A stretch of 17,218 bases of DNA from Flavobacteriaceae bacterium (GCA_003533785.1 DQCR01000009.1:13141-30358); one strand, 5' to 3'; positions 7,286 to 15,493 are shown, counted from the stretch's first letter. Program-made: numbers and translations. Notes: generated by a model from the sequence alone, not told the origin.

Positions 7286-8902
7286 TTAGCTTGCGGTTTG
7301 GTGTTGGGGTTTTAATGGAATTGAAATGATAAATTTAGTACCCGTGCCTTTCTTACTATCAATCTGGATTTTGCATCGGTGGAGTTCAATTATTTTCTTT
7401 ACATAAGAAAGTCCAAGGCCATGTCCTTTGATGTTGTGAATATTTCCCCCTTCTTCACGGTAAAACTTCTCAAAAACCATTCGTTGTGTAGACGAATCCA
7501 TCCCTATACCCTGATCCTCAATGATGAGTTGAGCCTGCTTGTCACTGTACTCAGTGTAGATGTCTATTTTTGGAGGGCCATCGGTGTATTTTATGGCATT
7601 GTCTAAAATATTAACAACCAAGTTCGTAAAATGGTTAAAATCACCCTCAAATACTGGGGTAATTGAATCGAAATGAGTTTTGATATACCCTGCTTTATTT
7701 TCAACAATCAGGCTGACATGATTCACCGCCTCGGTAATTAATTCGTGAAGGGCTATAATTTCCCAATCCAGCAGTGTTGTTCCTCTTTCCAATTGTGAAA
7801 TTTTTAGGACATTTTCGACCTGAGTTAACATTCTAGTATTCTCCTCACGAATCATTTTGGTGTATTGTAAAATTTTAGTGGGGGTGTCAATGGTCTTTGG
7901 ATTGGCAATAGCATCCAAAGCCAAATTAATAGTGGCAATGGGTGTTTTAAATTCATGAGACATATTATTGATAAAATCAGATTTGATTTCAGAGATCTTC
8001 TTCTGTTGAATGATTTGATACAAAGCACTTGTAGAAACCAAGATAATGAAGATCGTTAAAACCAATGATAAACCAGCAACACCCATAATCGAGGACATCA
8101 CGTATTTATCCCGTGTGGGAAAACTCACTCGCAACTCATAGGGACTGTTGCCTTGTTGGTTCAAGAAAATAGGAGCGCTGTAGGAGGCTCCGAGCTGCAT
8201 TTCCTGATAATTCGTAGATTTTATTTTGGTTCCTAGTCCGTCATTATATACACCAAATTGATAGGGAATTTGGATGTCACGCTCTTGGAATTCCATATCT
8301 AGTAATAAGGCAACTTCTTGATTACTAAGCCTTCTATGAATGGGCAAAGTATTGGCATAGTCCATATAGGCATCACGGTACTTGGCTTCATCATAACTAT
8401 TTAATCGATCAATTCGCTTTAACTTTTGAATGGAACTGGACAAACGGTTTTCACGGTTGAATACTTCTTTTTTTAGAATGGTGGTTGTTCGAACTCCTTT
8501 ATAGTCTCTCAGCGTTGTGGCAGAATCCCGTTCGCCCAGAACAGGATCAAAGTAGCCCCCTTCAATATTGTAGTCTTCTTCCAAGATTCCAAAGGCAAAA
8601 AAAGTAGAAAGGTTATTGGGTCTGTCTTCGTCTAGAAAGAGGAAGATATCGGTAAAATTAGACTCGGTAGGTTTGCCTACTGAATCAATTAATTTTTGAT
8701 ATGCACTAATGTAATCTGATAACTCACGATTTTGAATTTCTCGTGCTACTGATTTTAAGGTTTGATTTACCGCCAAAGAGAACTCTTCCTCTTTATTTTC
8801 CCAAGAAGAAGAAATCCAAAAAGCCTGCACAGCCACAATTCCAAAAATGGAAGTGATCATTAGGGACACTAAAATCAGAAATCTATTTTTTTTCAATGCC
8901 AT
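7286..8902 (-). CDS. rprX: Sensor histidine kinase (RprX-like)
   Basis: A 538-residue membrane kinase partnered with the adjacent regulator. Transmembrane helix 1 is at residues 8-30 and helix 2 at about 270-292; between them lies a periplasmic domain of about 240 residues without a motif I recognise. The phosphoacceptor His316 is in NNMSHEFKTP. The ATPase domain has the N box NILDNAIKYT, the G1 box EDQGIGM, an F-box region FEKFYRE and the G2 box GHGLGLSYVKK, so all catalytic elements are present. There is no HAMP domain between helix 2 and the H box, a layout seen in RprX-type kinases. A 58-nt gap separates it from coaE, with no strong promoter, so it may be read with the upstream genes. Confidence 0.92.
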   Translation of the reverse strand: MALKKNRFLILVSLMITSIFGIVAVQAFWISSSWENKEEEFSLAVNQTLKSVAREIQNRELSDYISAYQKLIDSVGKPTESNFTDIFLFLDEDRPNNLSTFFAFGILEEDYNIEGGYFDPVLGERDSATTLRDYKGVRTTTILKKEVFNRENRLSSSIQKLKRIDRLNSYDEAKYRDAYMDYANTLPIHRRLSNQEVALLLDMEFQERDIQIPYQFGVYNDGLGTKIKSTNYQEMQLGASYSAPIFLNQQGNSPYELRVSFPTRDKYVMSSIMGVAGLSLVLTIFIILVSTSALYQIIQQKKISEIKSDFINNMSHEFKTPIATINLALDAIANPKTIDTPTKILQYTKMIREENTRMLTQVENVLKISQLERGTTLLDWEIIALHELITEAVNHVSLIVENKAGYIKTHFDSITPVFEGDFNHFTNLVVNILDNAIKYTDGPPKIDIYTEYSDKQAQLIIEDQGIGMDSSTQRMVFEKFYREEGGNIHNIKGHGLGLSYVKKIIELHRCKIQIDSKKGTGTKFIISIPLKPQHQTAS

Positions 8903-8960
8903 GGCTGGTTTTGAACTACAAAATTGAATAAAATATACTATTAATTTTCCTAAGAGATTG

Positions 8961-9560
8961 TTAAGTCTCCTTGGCTGGGTACTGGTCTTCTAAATCACTT
9001 AAAACCGCACGTAAAGCTTTTTCTGTTTCTGGCCAGTCTATATTTTCGATAACATAATCTGCTAAAGGTATTTTTTTTGAATCGGGCCATTGTTTTTTCA
9101 TTCTCAAATGCACTTCATTTTTGCTCGTTTCATCCCGTTCCAAGACCCTTTCTATTCGCAGGGACTCTGGGGCAGTTATTAGGATTATTTTATCATAACG
9201 GTGTTGTCCCTCGTTTTCGAATAAAATAGCCACTTCACTGATTACAAAAGGGGCATCTTGTTGGCCCACAAATTCTTGAAAATCTTTTCGCACAGCTGGA
9301 TGCACCAAACCATTCAAATAGTCCAATGCTTGGGGATTGTTAAATACCAATTGCCCTAGCGCCTTCCGATCTAGAACACCATTGACATAGATGTCAGAAC
9401 CAAAATAGCTTGTCAACTGTTTCTTAATTGTTGGGTCTTGATTTAATACTTTATGGCCAGCAACATCGGCTTGGTAGCAAGGGATGTTCTTCTCTTTAAA
9501 AAATGTAAGTGCTTTGGACTTCCCACTTCCAATCCCACCAGTAAGTCCAATTATTTTCAT
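8961..9560 (-). CDS. coaE: Dephospho-CoA kinase
   Basis: It phosphorylates dephospho-CoA on the 3'-hydroxyl, the last step of CoA synthesis. The P-loop GGIGSGKS is at residues 8-15, and ESLRIERVLERD is the lid region. The product is 199 aa, normal for CoaE. I place the start at ATG 9560 (MKIIGLTGGIG), not at an upstream in-frame start at 9596, because the P-loop must lie near the N-terminus and because this ATG overlaps the ybbR-like stop as ATGA, a classic translational coupling. The first CoA-pathway gene coaBC lies upstream in the same gene row. Confidence 0.95.
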   Translation of the reverse strand: MKIIGLTGGIGSGKSKALTFFKEKNIPCYQADVAGHKVLNQDPTIKKQLTSYFGSDIYVNGVLDRKALGQLVFNNPQALDYLNGLVHPAVRKDFQEFVGQQDAPFVISEVAILFENEGQHRYDKIILITAPESLRIERVLERDETSKNEVHLRMKKQWPDSKKIPLADYVIENIDWPETEKALRAVLSDLEDQYPAKET

Positions 9561-10522
9561 TGCCGTATCAAAAAGTTTACCTGTTTGGGTGACCACCGCA
9601 TGGAGCGCAAAAGGGGAGACTGTTTCTCAATGAAAACTGGTAATGTTTCTGAATCTCCCTCAACTTGACTGATATCTGTATAGGCACTAAAATCTGAGGC
9701 TCGCACAGAATCTACCAATGCTAGGGGAACTCGGCCTCTAATCTTTATGCGTTGAGGAAACAGGCGAATAGTCTGACCAACAGCTGTATTATTGATTCGA
9801 ATAGGAATTTCATAGGTCATCTCTGTAAATTTAGTGGTTTTGGCAGTGACAACAACCACGCGGTGAGAAAGCGCATTCACTCCATTAGGAATTTCCAAGC
9901 GAAGGGTTTCCGAAAAATTCCGATCCAAGCCGCTTTTGACCAATGGAATTGTTCGGATAGAAGCTATTTCATTCAAAACTACTGGTGTCCCAATAACAGA
10001 TACGGTATCTGGTTGTAGCGAAGGCAACGCTGTATAGTTGAAACCTTTCTTAAATTCTATTTGAGAAACGAGTGAAACAGGAACTCTTTTGGTCTCTAAA
10101 CGTTGGATTTCTAAACCAACAGTAGAGGGGTTTAGTAAGGTGATGCGTCCGTTCTCAAATAATTGAGTTTCCAAAAAGTTACGTTGCAAAAGCAAATCTA
10201 CCTTGGCGGTAGTCTCGTCAAATAATGCACTTTCAAGATCAACGGTTATTTCTTGACCAAAAGTCTGATATAACAATAGTTGAAAACCGGATGCTTCCAA
10301 TGTCGCTACTACTGAAGTAGGAGCTTTTTTTAGAATTACGTCTTCTGGAATGTTATCATAATTCATGTCAAGTACGACCGTAGTGGTATAGCTATTGGAT
10401 AATCGAGTGAGCCCCCAAAACAATGCTGATATTCCAATAAAAACCAAAAAAAACTGGACCTTACTTTTTTCAGGAACCCATCGGTTGGCCCATTGTTTAA
10501 AACGAATGAAAGATCCTGGCAT
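9557..10522 (-). CDS. YbbR-like domain protein (CdaR-related), membrane anchored
   Basis: A 321-residue protein with one transmembrane helix at residues 24-42 (QFFLVFIGISALFWGLTRL) and a long extracytoplasmic part made of YbbR-like beta repeats; segments such as VPVSLVSQIEFKKGFNYTALPSLQPDTVSVIGTP match the pattern of a hydrophobic strand, 'P..V.V.G' and a turn. In Firmicutes the YbbR protein CdaR regulates the diadenylate cyclase CdaA, but no cyclase gene is adjacent here, and the Bacteroidota proteins have not to my knowledge been assigned a role. It begins 10 nt after fabI and its stop overlaps the coaE start by 4 nt, so it belongs to the same transcription unit. Confidence 0.78.
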   Translation of the reverse strand: MPGSFIRFKQWANRWVPEKSKVQFFLVFIGISALFWGLTRLSNSYTTTVVLDMNYDNIPEDVILKKAPTSVVATLEASGFQLLLYQTFGQEITVDLESALFDETTAKVDLLLQRNFLETQLFENGRITLLNPSTVGLEIQRLETKRVPVSLVSQIEFKKGFNYTALPSLQPDTVSVIGTPVVLNEIASIRTIPLVKSGLDRNFSETLRLEIPNGVNALSHRVVVVTAKTTKFTEMTYEIPIRINNTAVGQTIRLFPQRIKIRGRVPLALVDSVRASDFSAYTDISQVEGDSETLPVFIEKQSPLLRSMRWSPKQVNFLIRQ

Positions 10523-10532
10523 TGGCTTTTCC

Positions 10533-11351
10533 TTAAGAGGGGTCGGTCAATGCTTCTATGACTTCCTCACTCACCCCTACATTAGAAAATCCACCGTCAT
10601 GGAAAAGGTTTTGTAGTGTTACCTTACGGCTGTAGTCTGAAAACATCATGACGGTATAATGGGCACAGTCTACTGCAGAAGCATTGCCCAAGGGAGCTGT
10701 CTTTTCTGCATATGTCAAAAAGCCGTCCAGCCCCTCTACACCTTTACCCGCCGTTGTGAGTGTTGGGGATTGGGAGATGGTGTTGACTCGAACTTTTTTA
10801 TTCTTCCCAAAGAAATAACCAAAACTTCTAGCGATGGATTCCAAATAGGCTTTGTTGTCTGCCATGTCATTGTAGTTTGGGAAAGTACGTTGAGCAGCGA
10901 TGTAGGACAAAGCAATGATACTTCCCCATTCGTTCATGGCATCTTTTTGATACAAGCATTGCATGAGTTTGTGAAAGGAAACCGCAGAAACATCCCATCC
11001 TTTGGCCATCCAGTCGTGATTTAGATCGGTATAGTGTTTTCCTTTTCGAACATTCACCGACATCCCGATGGAATGCAGCACAAAATCGAGTTTACCCCCA
11101 AGGTGTTCTTGGGCTTGGTCAATTAGATTTTCTAAATCCTCCAATTTAGTGGCATCTGCAGGAATTACAGGAGCATTGGTTTGTTCTCCCAGGGTATTGA
11201 TTGTTCCCATTCGCATTGCAACAGGGGCATTGGTCAATACGAACTGGCCTCCGGCTGCATGCACCGCTTCTGCTGTTTTCCAAGCAATGGATTCTTGATC
11301 TAATGCACCAAAAATAATTCCTTTTTTTCCTTGTAAAATTGTGTAATCCAT
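10533..11351 (-). CDS. fabI: Enoyl-[acyl-carrier-protein] reductase (NADH), FabI type
   Basis: It carries out the final reduction in each round of type II fatty-acid elongation. The 272-residue SDR protein has the FabI-style nucleotide motif GALDQESIAW (residues 15-24, compare the family's G-x5-SIAW), and the FabI catalytic pattern Tyr-x6-Lys with Tyr160 and Lys167 in NYNDMADNK, preceded by Tyr150 in SYIAAQR. The substrate-binding loop TISQSPTLTTAGKGV corresponds to the region bound by diazaborine and triclosan in E. coli FabI but is diverged. It is separated from recN by 13 nt and has no visible promoter, so it is probably cotranscribed. FabI rather than another SDR is supported by the Tyr-x6-Lys spacing (ordinary SDRs use Tyr-x3-Lys). 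Confidence 0.92.
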   Translation of the reverse strand: MDYTILQGKKGIIFGALDQESIAWKTAEAVHAAGGQFVLTNAPVAMRMGTINTLGEQTNAPVIPADATKLEDLENLIDQAQEHLGGKLDFVLHSIGMSVNVRKGKHYTDLNHDWMAKGWDVSAVSFHKLMQCLYQKDAMNEWGSIIALSYIAAQRTFPNYNDMADNKAYLESIARSFGYFFGKNKKVRVNTISQSPTLTTAGKGVEGLDGFLTYAEKTAPLGNASAVDCAHYTVMMFSDYSRKVTLQNLFHDGGFSNVGVSEEVIEALTDPS

Positions 11352-11364
11352 GGATTCTTTTTTC

Positions 11365-13017
11365 TCAGTTTAATAATTCTTTGGCATGATCCAGAGCGGT
11401 CGTGGTCAGTTCTTTTCCTGATACCATTTTAGCAATTTCAGCGATGCGGTCATCTCTATTCAGTTCCTTGATTTGAGTTTGTGTTCCCTCATTATAAAGT
11501 GTTTTATACACTTTAAAGTGTTGGTTTCCCTTTGCGGCCACCTGGGGCAAATGAGTGATGGTAAATACCTGCATATAGCTGGCCATTTGTGACATAATAT
11601 GAGCAATTTCATCGGATATAGCACCCGATACGCCTGTGTCTATTTCATCAAAAATGATGGTGGGAAGCTTTTTATATTGGGATAAAAGAGCCTTAATGGC
11701 AAGCATAATACGAGATAGTTCTCCTCCAGAAGCCACATTTTTTAACAAGCCAAATTTCCCTCCTTTGTTGGCTGAAAAAAAGAACTGCATTTCGTCTTGG
11801 CCTTGTAATAGAAACGAAGTAGAGGGAGATAATTCAATCTGAAAGCGTGCGTCTTGCATCCCCATTTTAGCGATTATACTTTCCATTTTCTCAACGAGAT
11901 TAGGCAGGGCTTGTAATCGGTTTTTCCGGAGCTGAAGCCCCATTTCAACGAGATTCTTGTTGAGTGACGTAGTCCTTTTTTCAAGTTCTAATAACCGTTC
12001 TTGCTGGTGTTCGGTATCCTCGAGTTGGGTACCCAAAAATTTCTTCTTCTCAATCAGGTCAGCAATATGGGTGGCTTGATGTTTTTTGAGTAGAGAATAG
12101 AGAGTTTGCAATCGTTCCTCGGCTAAGTTGAGTGCCTGAGGGTCGTTTTCCAATTCCGCCAATTTAAGCTGTAAATCGGAATGGATATCGGTCAGCTCTG
12201 CATACACGTTTTCCAATCGAATGGGAAGTTCTTCTAAGCTAGAAGATTTCTGTGTAGCTATTTTGAGTTCCATCCGCAACTGACTCAGCACGTGAAGCAA
12301 TCCAATCTCCTCGGCCTCAATTCTTTGCAAACCTCCGGAAATACTTTGCTGAATGTCTTGTATGCTAGACAACTCTTCTACCCGTGCTTCCAGAGGAGCC
12401 AACATATCGGGTTCCAGGGCCGCAGATTCCAATTCGTCAAACAGAAATTGATTATAATCGCGGTCTTTCTGTGCCTGAGAACTCCGTACTTGAAGCTGTT
12501 CCAACTCTTTTTGCTCTTGCCGATACCTCGCCAAAATTTTTTGATACTCTTCCACCAAAGGAAGGTTTCCAGCCAAGGCATCCAATACTTGGAATTGAAA
12601 CTCTGTTTTGGTCAACGTTAGGGTTTGATGTTGAGAATGAATGTCAATCAGGTCGTTGGCCAAGCGCTCCAAGACATCTAAATTTACAGGAGTGTCATTG
12701 ACAAAAGCTCGAGACTTCCCAGAAGGATTAATCTCCCGACGAATGATTGTAGTGCTGGCATAATCCAACTGTTGTTTGTCAAAAAAAGATTGCAAACCAT
12801 AAGAAGTAATATTGAACTCCGCTTCGATGATGCATTTTTTTTCGTTATTCTTCAAAGCACTTCGATCTGCCCGCTTACCCAGAACCAACGATAGCGCGCC
12901 GAGGAGAATGGACTTCCCTGCTCCTGTTTCCCCCGTAATAGTCGTCATCCCTGCATCAAAAGATACATCTAGATGTTCTATTAGAGCGTAATTATCAATG
13001 GAGAGAGCCGTTAGCAA
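11365..13017 (-). CDS. recN: DNA repair protein RecN
   Basis: An SMC-like ATPase acting in double-strand-break repair. The Walker A motif GETGAGKS is at residues 29-36, the central part (about 160-370) is coiled coil rich in Glu, Leu and Gln, the ABC signature is VASGGELSR and the Walker B is TIIFDEIDTGVSG. The 550-residue length is normal. The start is a TTG at 13017: no ATG or GTG lies between it and the in-frame stop upstream, and the protein must begin close to MLTALSIDNYALIEHL as RecN proteins do. It has its own strong promoter in the 51-nt gap after porD, so repair-gene expression may be partly uncoupled from the upstream genes. Confidence 0.96.
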   Translation of the reverse strand: MLTALSIDNYALIEHLDVSFDAGMTTITGETGAGKSILLGALSLVLGKRADRSALKNNEKKCIIEAEFNITSYGLQSFFDKQQLDYASTTIIRREINPSGKSRAFVNDTPVNLDVLERLANDLIDIHSQHQTLTLTKTEFQFQVLDALAGNLPLVEEYQKILARYRQEQKELEQLQVRSSQAQKDRDYNQFLFDELESAALEPDMLAPLEARVEELSSIQDIQQSISGGLQRIEAEEIGLLHVLSQLRMELKIATQKSSSLEELPIRLENVYAELTDIHSDLQLKLAELENDPQALNLAEERLQTLYSLLKKHQATHIADLIEKKKFLGTQLEDTEHQQERLLELEKRTTSLNKNLVEMGLQLRKNRLQALPNLVEKMESIIAKMGMQDARFQIELSPSTSFLLQGQDEMQFFFSANKGGKFGLLKNVASGGELSRIMLAIKALLSQYKKLPTIIFDEIDTGVSGAISDEIAHIMSQMASYMQVFTITHLPQVAAKGNQHFKVYKTLYNEGTQTQIKELNRDDRIAEIAKMVSGKELTTTALDHAKELLN

Positions 13018-13033
13018 TGCGTAAAAATTTTAT

Positions 13034-13065
13034 CAAAGATAGCAGAGAGAAAGAGCATAATCAAA
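13034..13065 (-). promoter_or_regulatory. Strong recN promoter (TTTG-N20-TATCTTTG)
   Basis: On the minus strand TTTG (complement of 13062-13065) is followed by exactly 20 nt and TATCTTTG (complement of 13034-13041), a full match to the Bacteroidota -33/-7 consensus. Transcription would begin near 13027-13030, about 10-13 nt before the TTG start of recN. The -33 box lies just past the porD stop codon. Confidence 0.7.
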
Positions 13066-13081
13066 CGATTAGAATTTGATT
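13059..13081. repeat. 7-bp inverted repeat over porD stop and recN -33 box
   Basis: AATCAAA (13059-13065) and TTTGATT (13075-13081) form a perfect 7-bp dyad with a 9-nt centre. It spans the porD stop codon and one arm covers the recN -33 box. No T-run follows on either strand, so it is not a standard terminator; it could be an operator, a weak hairpin or chance in A/T-rich DNA. Confidence 0.35.
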
Positions 13082-13968
13082 TCTTTCCACTGGGGGTTAA
13101 AAAACGGGGCCATCCTTTTTAATTGAGAAACCATGGTGCTGACATCTACCTGTGGTCCTCCTGAAAAAATATCAACCATTTCTTGTGATTTAGCATCAAA
13201 AAAGACTTGCAATAGAAAGGCATTGGGTCGCCGATTGAACAAACTATACAGCGTTTCGATCGCTTGAATGATTGCTATTTTAGCCGCATCAGGTGCCACC
13301 ACCATTTGATCCATTCCTTGGCGATGGTACTCGTAGAGTGCCTGTCTGTATTCTCTAAAGGTATTGGAGCGCAAAGAATCAATCAACCAAAAGCGGTTCC
13401 GAATCCCATCGTTCTGATTCCAACCCACTAACTTTGACTGTTGCGCCAAGTTGGCAATTCGCTGTGCTGTATCAAAATAGGTACTTCCCCCATTTTGTTC
13501 GAAACTGGCCACATCCAGTCCCAAAATGATATGGACATAAAAACTCAACAGGGACACTAAATTCGATTGAAAAATCGATGGATTATATACCAATGGTTGG
13601 TATTCTTGGTAGGTGAATATTACGTCATTATCCAAATAGTTGAACAAAGGACTGTCATAATTACTATCAAAAATAGGACGCTGGGATTGCACTTGTAGAT
13701 TCCCCTCAAAGCGGTTATCGCTATACGCCGTTAAGGTTAAAACAAAACTGCATTTCAGCCGTTCTTGGGGTAAGTATTCGCGATTAGTCCAAGTGCGTGA
13801 ATTTAAGAATTCGTTCAATGAGCGCTCCAACGTTTCGAAAATCTGACGATTGGTTTGATCCACCAAATCTGCATTGACTACTACCTGCGTTTCGAGTTCT
13901 TGCGCTGGCGTACTCAATGCAAAAAGTAGAAGGAAAGCAGTTGCTTTAGCCTTGATCCATGATTTCAT
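13069..13968 (-). CDS. porD: DUF4835 protein, type IX secretion-associated PorD
   Basis: A 299-residue secreted protein. Residues 1-21 form a Sec signal peptide (KSWIKAKATAFLLLFALSTPA, cleavage probably just before QELETQV). The mature protein matches what I know of DUF4835: an early QELxxxVxVN strand, a Cys-containing 'R(L)KCSFVLTL' segment near residue 70, and a long alpha-helical C-terminal part ending in QWKEIKF. The family is annotated as PorD and linked to the type IX secretion system; its molecular role is poorly defined. I chose the ATG at 13968 rather than an upstream in-frame start at 14037, because it puts the signal peptide at the N-terminus; the gene then overlaps the coaBC end by 23 nt. 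No other type IX genes are in the window. Confidence 0.8.
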   Translation of the reverse strand: MKSWIKAKATAFLLLFALSTPAQELETQVVVNADLVDQTNRQIFETLERSLNEFLNSRTWTNREYLPQERLKCSFVLTLTAYSDNRFEGNLQVQSQRPIFDSNYDSPLFNYLDNDVIFTYQEYQPLVYNPSIFQSNLVSLLSFYVHIILGLDVASFEQNGGSTYFDTAQRIANLAQQSKLVGWNQNDGIRNRFWLIDSLRSNTFREYRQALYEYHRQGMDQMVVAPDAAKIAIIQAIETLYSLFNRRPNAFLLQVFFDAKSQEMVDIFSGGPQVDVSTMVSQLKRMAPFFNPQWKEIKF

Positions 13969-15151
13969 TCCAAATATCTTTTGCCACTTCATTTTTTGAT
14001 TTGAGGGAGAAGCGTTTGGGCTTTTCGTTTTCTCCAATATAGGTAATTTTATTGGTATCCGAGGCGAAACCCGCCCCAGGGTCTGTGAGGGAGTTCATGA
14101 CAATCGCATCTGCTTTTTTACGCCTCTTTTTGGCCAAAGCTTCTTTCCAATTGTCTTGAGTTTCCAGAGCGAAACCCAAAACAAATTGCTGTTTTTTTTC
14201 TTTTCCCATACGAGCTAAAATATCGGGATTGGGCTGCAACTCGATGGAAGGAATGCCCTCCTCTTTTTTAATTTTATGAGGTTTAGGAGCCAGCGGTTTG
14301 AAGTCGGCTACAGCTGCTGCAGCTATAGCAAAATCAACGGTAGGAAACTTTTTAAATACGGCCGTCTCCATTTCTGTAGCGCTCACCACCTCTTCAACCG
14401 CAAAGGGTGCGTTTGAAAGGTCGAGGGCGTGGGGTCCTAAAATCAAATACACTTCAGCACCCAATGCGTGAGCCTCTTCGGCCAAGGCGTAACCCATTTT
14501 CCCAGAAGAAAAATTACCGATATACCGTACTGGATCAATTTTTTCATAAGTCGGTCCTGCTGTAATCAATACTTTTTTCCTCGATAGAGGGAGTGCACTA
14601 TTAAAGTGAACAATCACCCGTTCCACAATTTGATCAGGTTCGAGCAGGCGTCCTTTGCCCACCAAGCCACTGGCCAAAGCCCCTTCTCCAACGGGAAGTA
14701 TTTGATTGCCATAGCTGGCTAGCGTGTCAAGATTTTTCTGATTTGCAGGATGGGCATACATGTCCAAGTCCATAGCCGGAGCCACCATTATGGGACAACG
14801 GGCAGAGAGATAGGTCGCAATCAATAAATTATTGGACTTGGCTTGTGCCATAGCCGAAAGGGTATTGGCTGTGGCGGGAGCGATAAGTAAAAGATCGGCC
14901 CAGAGACCCAATGCCACATGATCGTTCCAAACGGGGTTGTCTTTGTCTTCGGCGACAAAACTCGATAGAACCTCCTCTTCTGAAACCACGGAAAGCGTTA
15001 GCGGGGTGACAAAGGCATGTGCATCGGGCGTGAGCACCACTCGTACTTGAGCGCCTTTTTGTTTAAGTAGCCGAACCAAGATTGGGGTTTTGTAGGCCGC
15101 AATCCCAGCGGATATGCCCAAAATGATCTTTTTTCCCCGAAGACTTTGCAT
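13946..15151 (-). CDS. coaBC: Bifunctional phosphopantothenoylcysteine decarboxylase / phosphopantothenate-cysteine ligase
   Basis: It makes 4'-phosphopantetheine in two CoA-pathway steps. The N-terminal FMN-dependent CoaC domain (residues 1-180) has GISAGIAAYK at 12-21 and catalytic His78 in WNDHVALG. The motif that is PxMNxxMW in E. coli reads PAMDLDMY (125-132), and the flap that carries the E. coli active-site cysteine (ACG...GRM) reads ASG...GRL at 160-169, so Asn, Trp and Cys are all replaced. The C-terminal CoaB domain (188-401) has ITAGPTYEKIDPVRY, NFSSGKMG and PSIELQPNPDIL, with lysines HKIKK before it, as expected. It begins 3 nt after the rpoZ-like gene. The length of 401 aa is standard. 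Confidence 0.95.
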   Translation of the reverse strand: MQSLRGKKIILGISAGIAAYKTPILVRLLKQKGAQVRVVLTPDAHAFVTPLTLSVVSEEEVLSSFVAEDKDNPVWNDHVALGLWADLLLIAPATANTLSAMAQAKSNNLLIATYLSARCPIMVAPAMDLDMYAHPANQKNLDTLASYGNQILPVGEGALASGLVGKGRLLEPDQIVERVIVHFNSALPLSRKKVLITAGPTYEKIDPVRYIGNFSSGKMGYALAEEAHALGAEVYLILGPHALDLSNAPFAVEEVVSATEMETAVFKKFPTVDFAIAAAAVADFKPLAPKPHKIKKEEGIPSIELQPNPDILARMGKEKKQQFVLGFALETQDNWKEALAKKRRKKADAIVMNSLTDPGAGFASDTNKITYIGENEKPKRFSLKSKNEVAKDIWNEIMDQG

Positions 15152-15154
15152 CGT

Positions 15155-15484
15155 CTATTCTTCCGTCTCGTCGGTGTTGCGATGGTAGATTTTGTCGTTA
15201 AACCACTCTTCTATGGCCATCGCCTGAGGCTTGGGTAGCTTTTCATAGAATTTAGACACTTCGATCTGTTCTTTGTTTTCAAAGATTTCTTCTAAGCTGT
15301 CATTGTGTGTGGCAAACTCATCGAGCTTTTCGTGCAATTCGGCTTTGATATCCAAATTTATTTGCGTGGCTCTTTTAGCGATAATAGAGATCGCTTCGTA
15401 GATATTTTCTGTGGGATTCTCAATTGATTCCCGATTATAGGTCTGTGTGCTTACTGAGGCTTTTGAGTTCATATATTTTGTCAT
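15155..15484 (-). CDS. rpoZ: RNA polymerase omega-like subunit, Bacteroidota type
   Basis: A small acidic protein of up to 109 residues lying between bamD (9-nt gap) and coaBC (3-nt gap), where flavobacteria carry a protein annotated as RNA polymerase omega subunit. The segment NIYEAISIIAKRATQIN at about residues 27-43 corresponds to the omega/Rpb6 core helix (usual pattern: 'R..l..i..kRA.qi'), and the tail KFYEKLPKPQAMAIEEWFNDKIYHR is shared by the flavobacterial proteins I recall. Omega helps assemble RNA polymerase. The first ATG is at 15484, but an in-frame ATG at 15472 (MNSKASV) would give a 105-residue form nearer in length to relatives; the sequence does not decide. Confidence 0.78.
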   Translation of the reverse strand: MTKYMNSKASVSTQTYNRESIENPTENIYEAISIIAKRATQINLDIKAELHEKLDEFATHNDSLEEIFENKEQIEVSKFYEKLPKPQAMAIEEWFNDKIYHRNTDETEE

Positions 15485-15493
15485 AACATTATA

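Noticed and set aside
8903..8960. Possible promoter for the kinase/regulator pair (TATATTTT on the minus strand)
   Set aside because: The -7 match is imperfect and no TTG is found at a suitable distance, so I do not list it as a feature.
10659..11024. Plus-strand open frame of about 121 codons opposite fabI
   Set aside because: It lies wholly antisense to a well-supported gene, has no recognisable motif and Cys-rich, low-complexity composition typical of shadow frames.
12292..12701. Open frames on both strands within recN (up to 109 codons)
   Set aside because: They cover the coiled-coil part of recN in other frames and show no family motifs or promoter.
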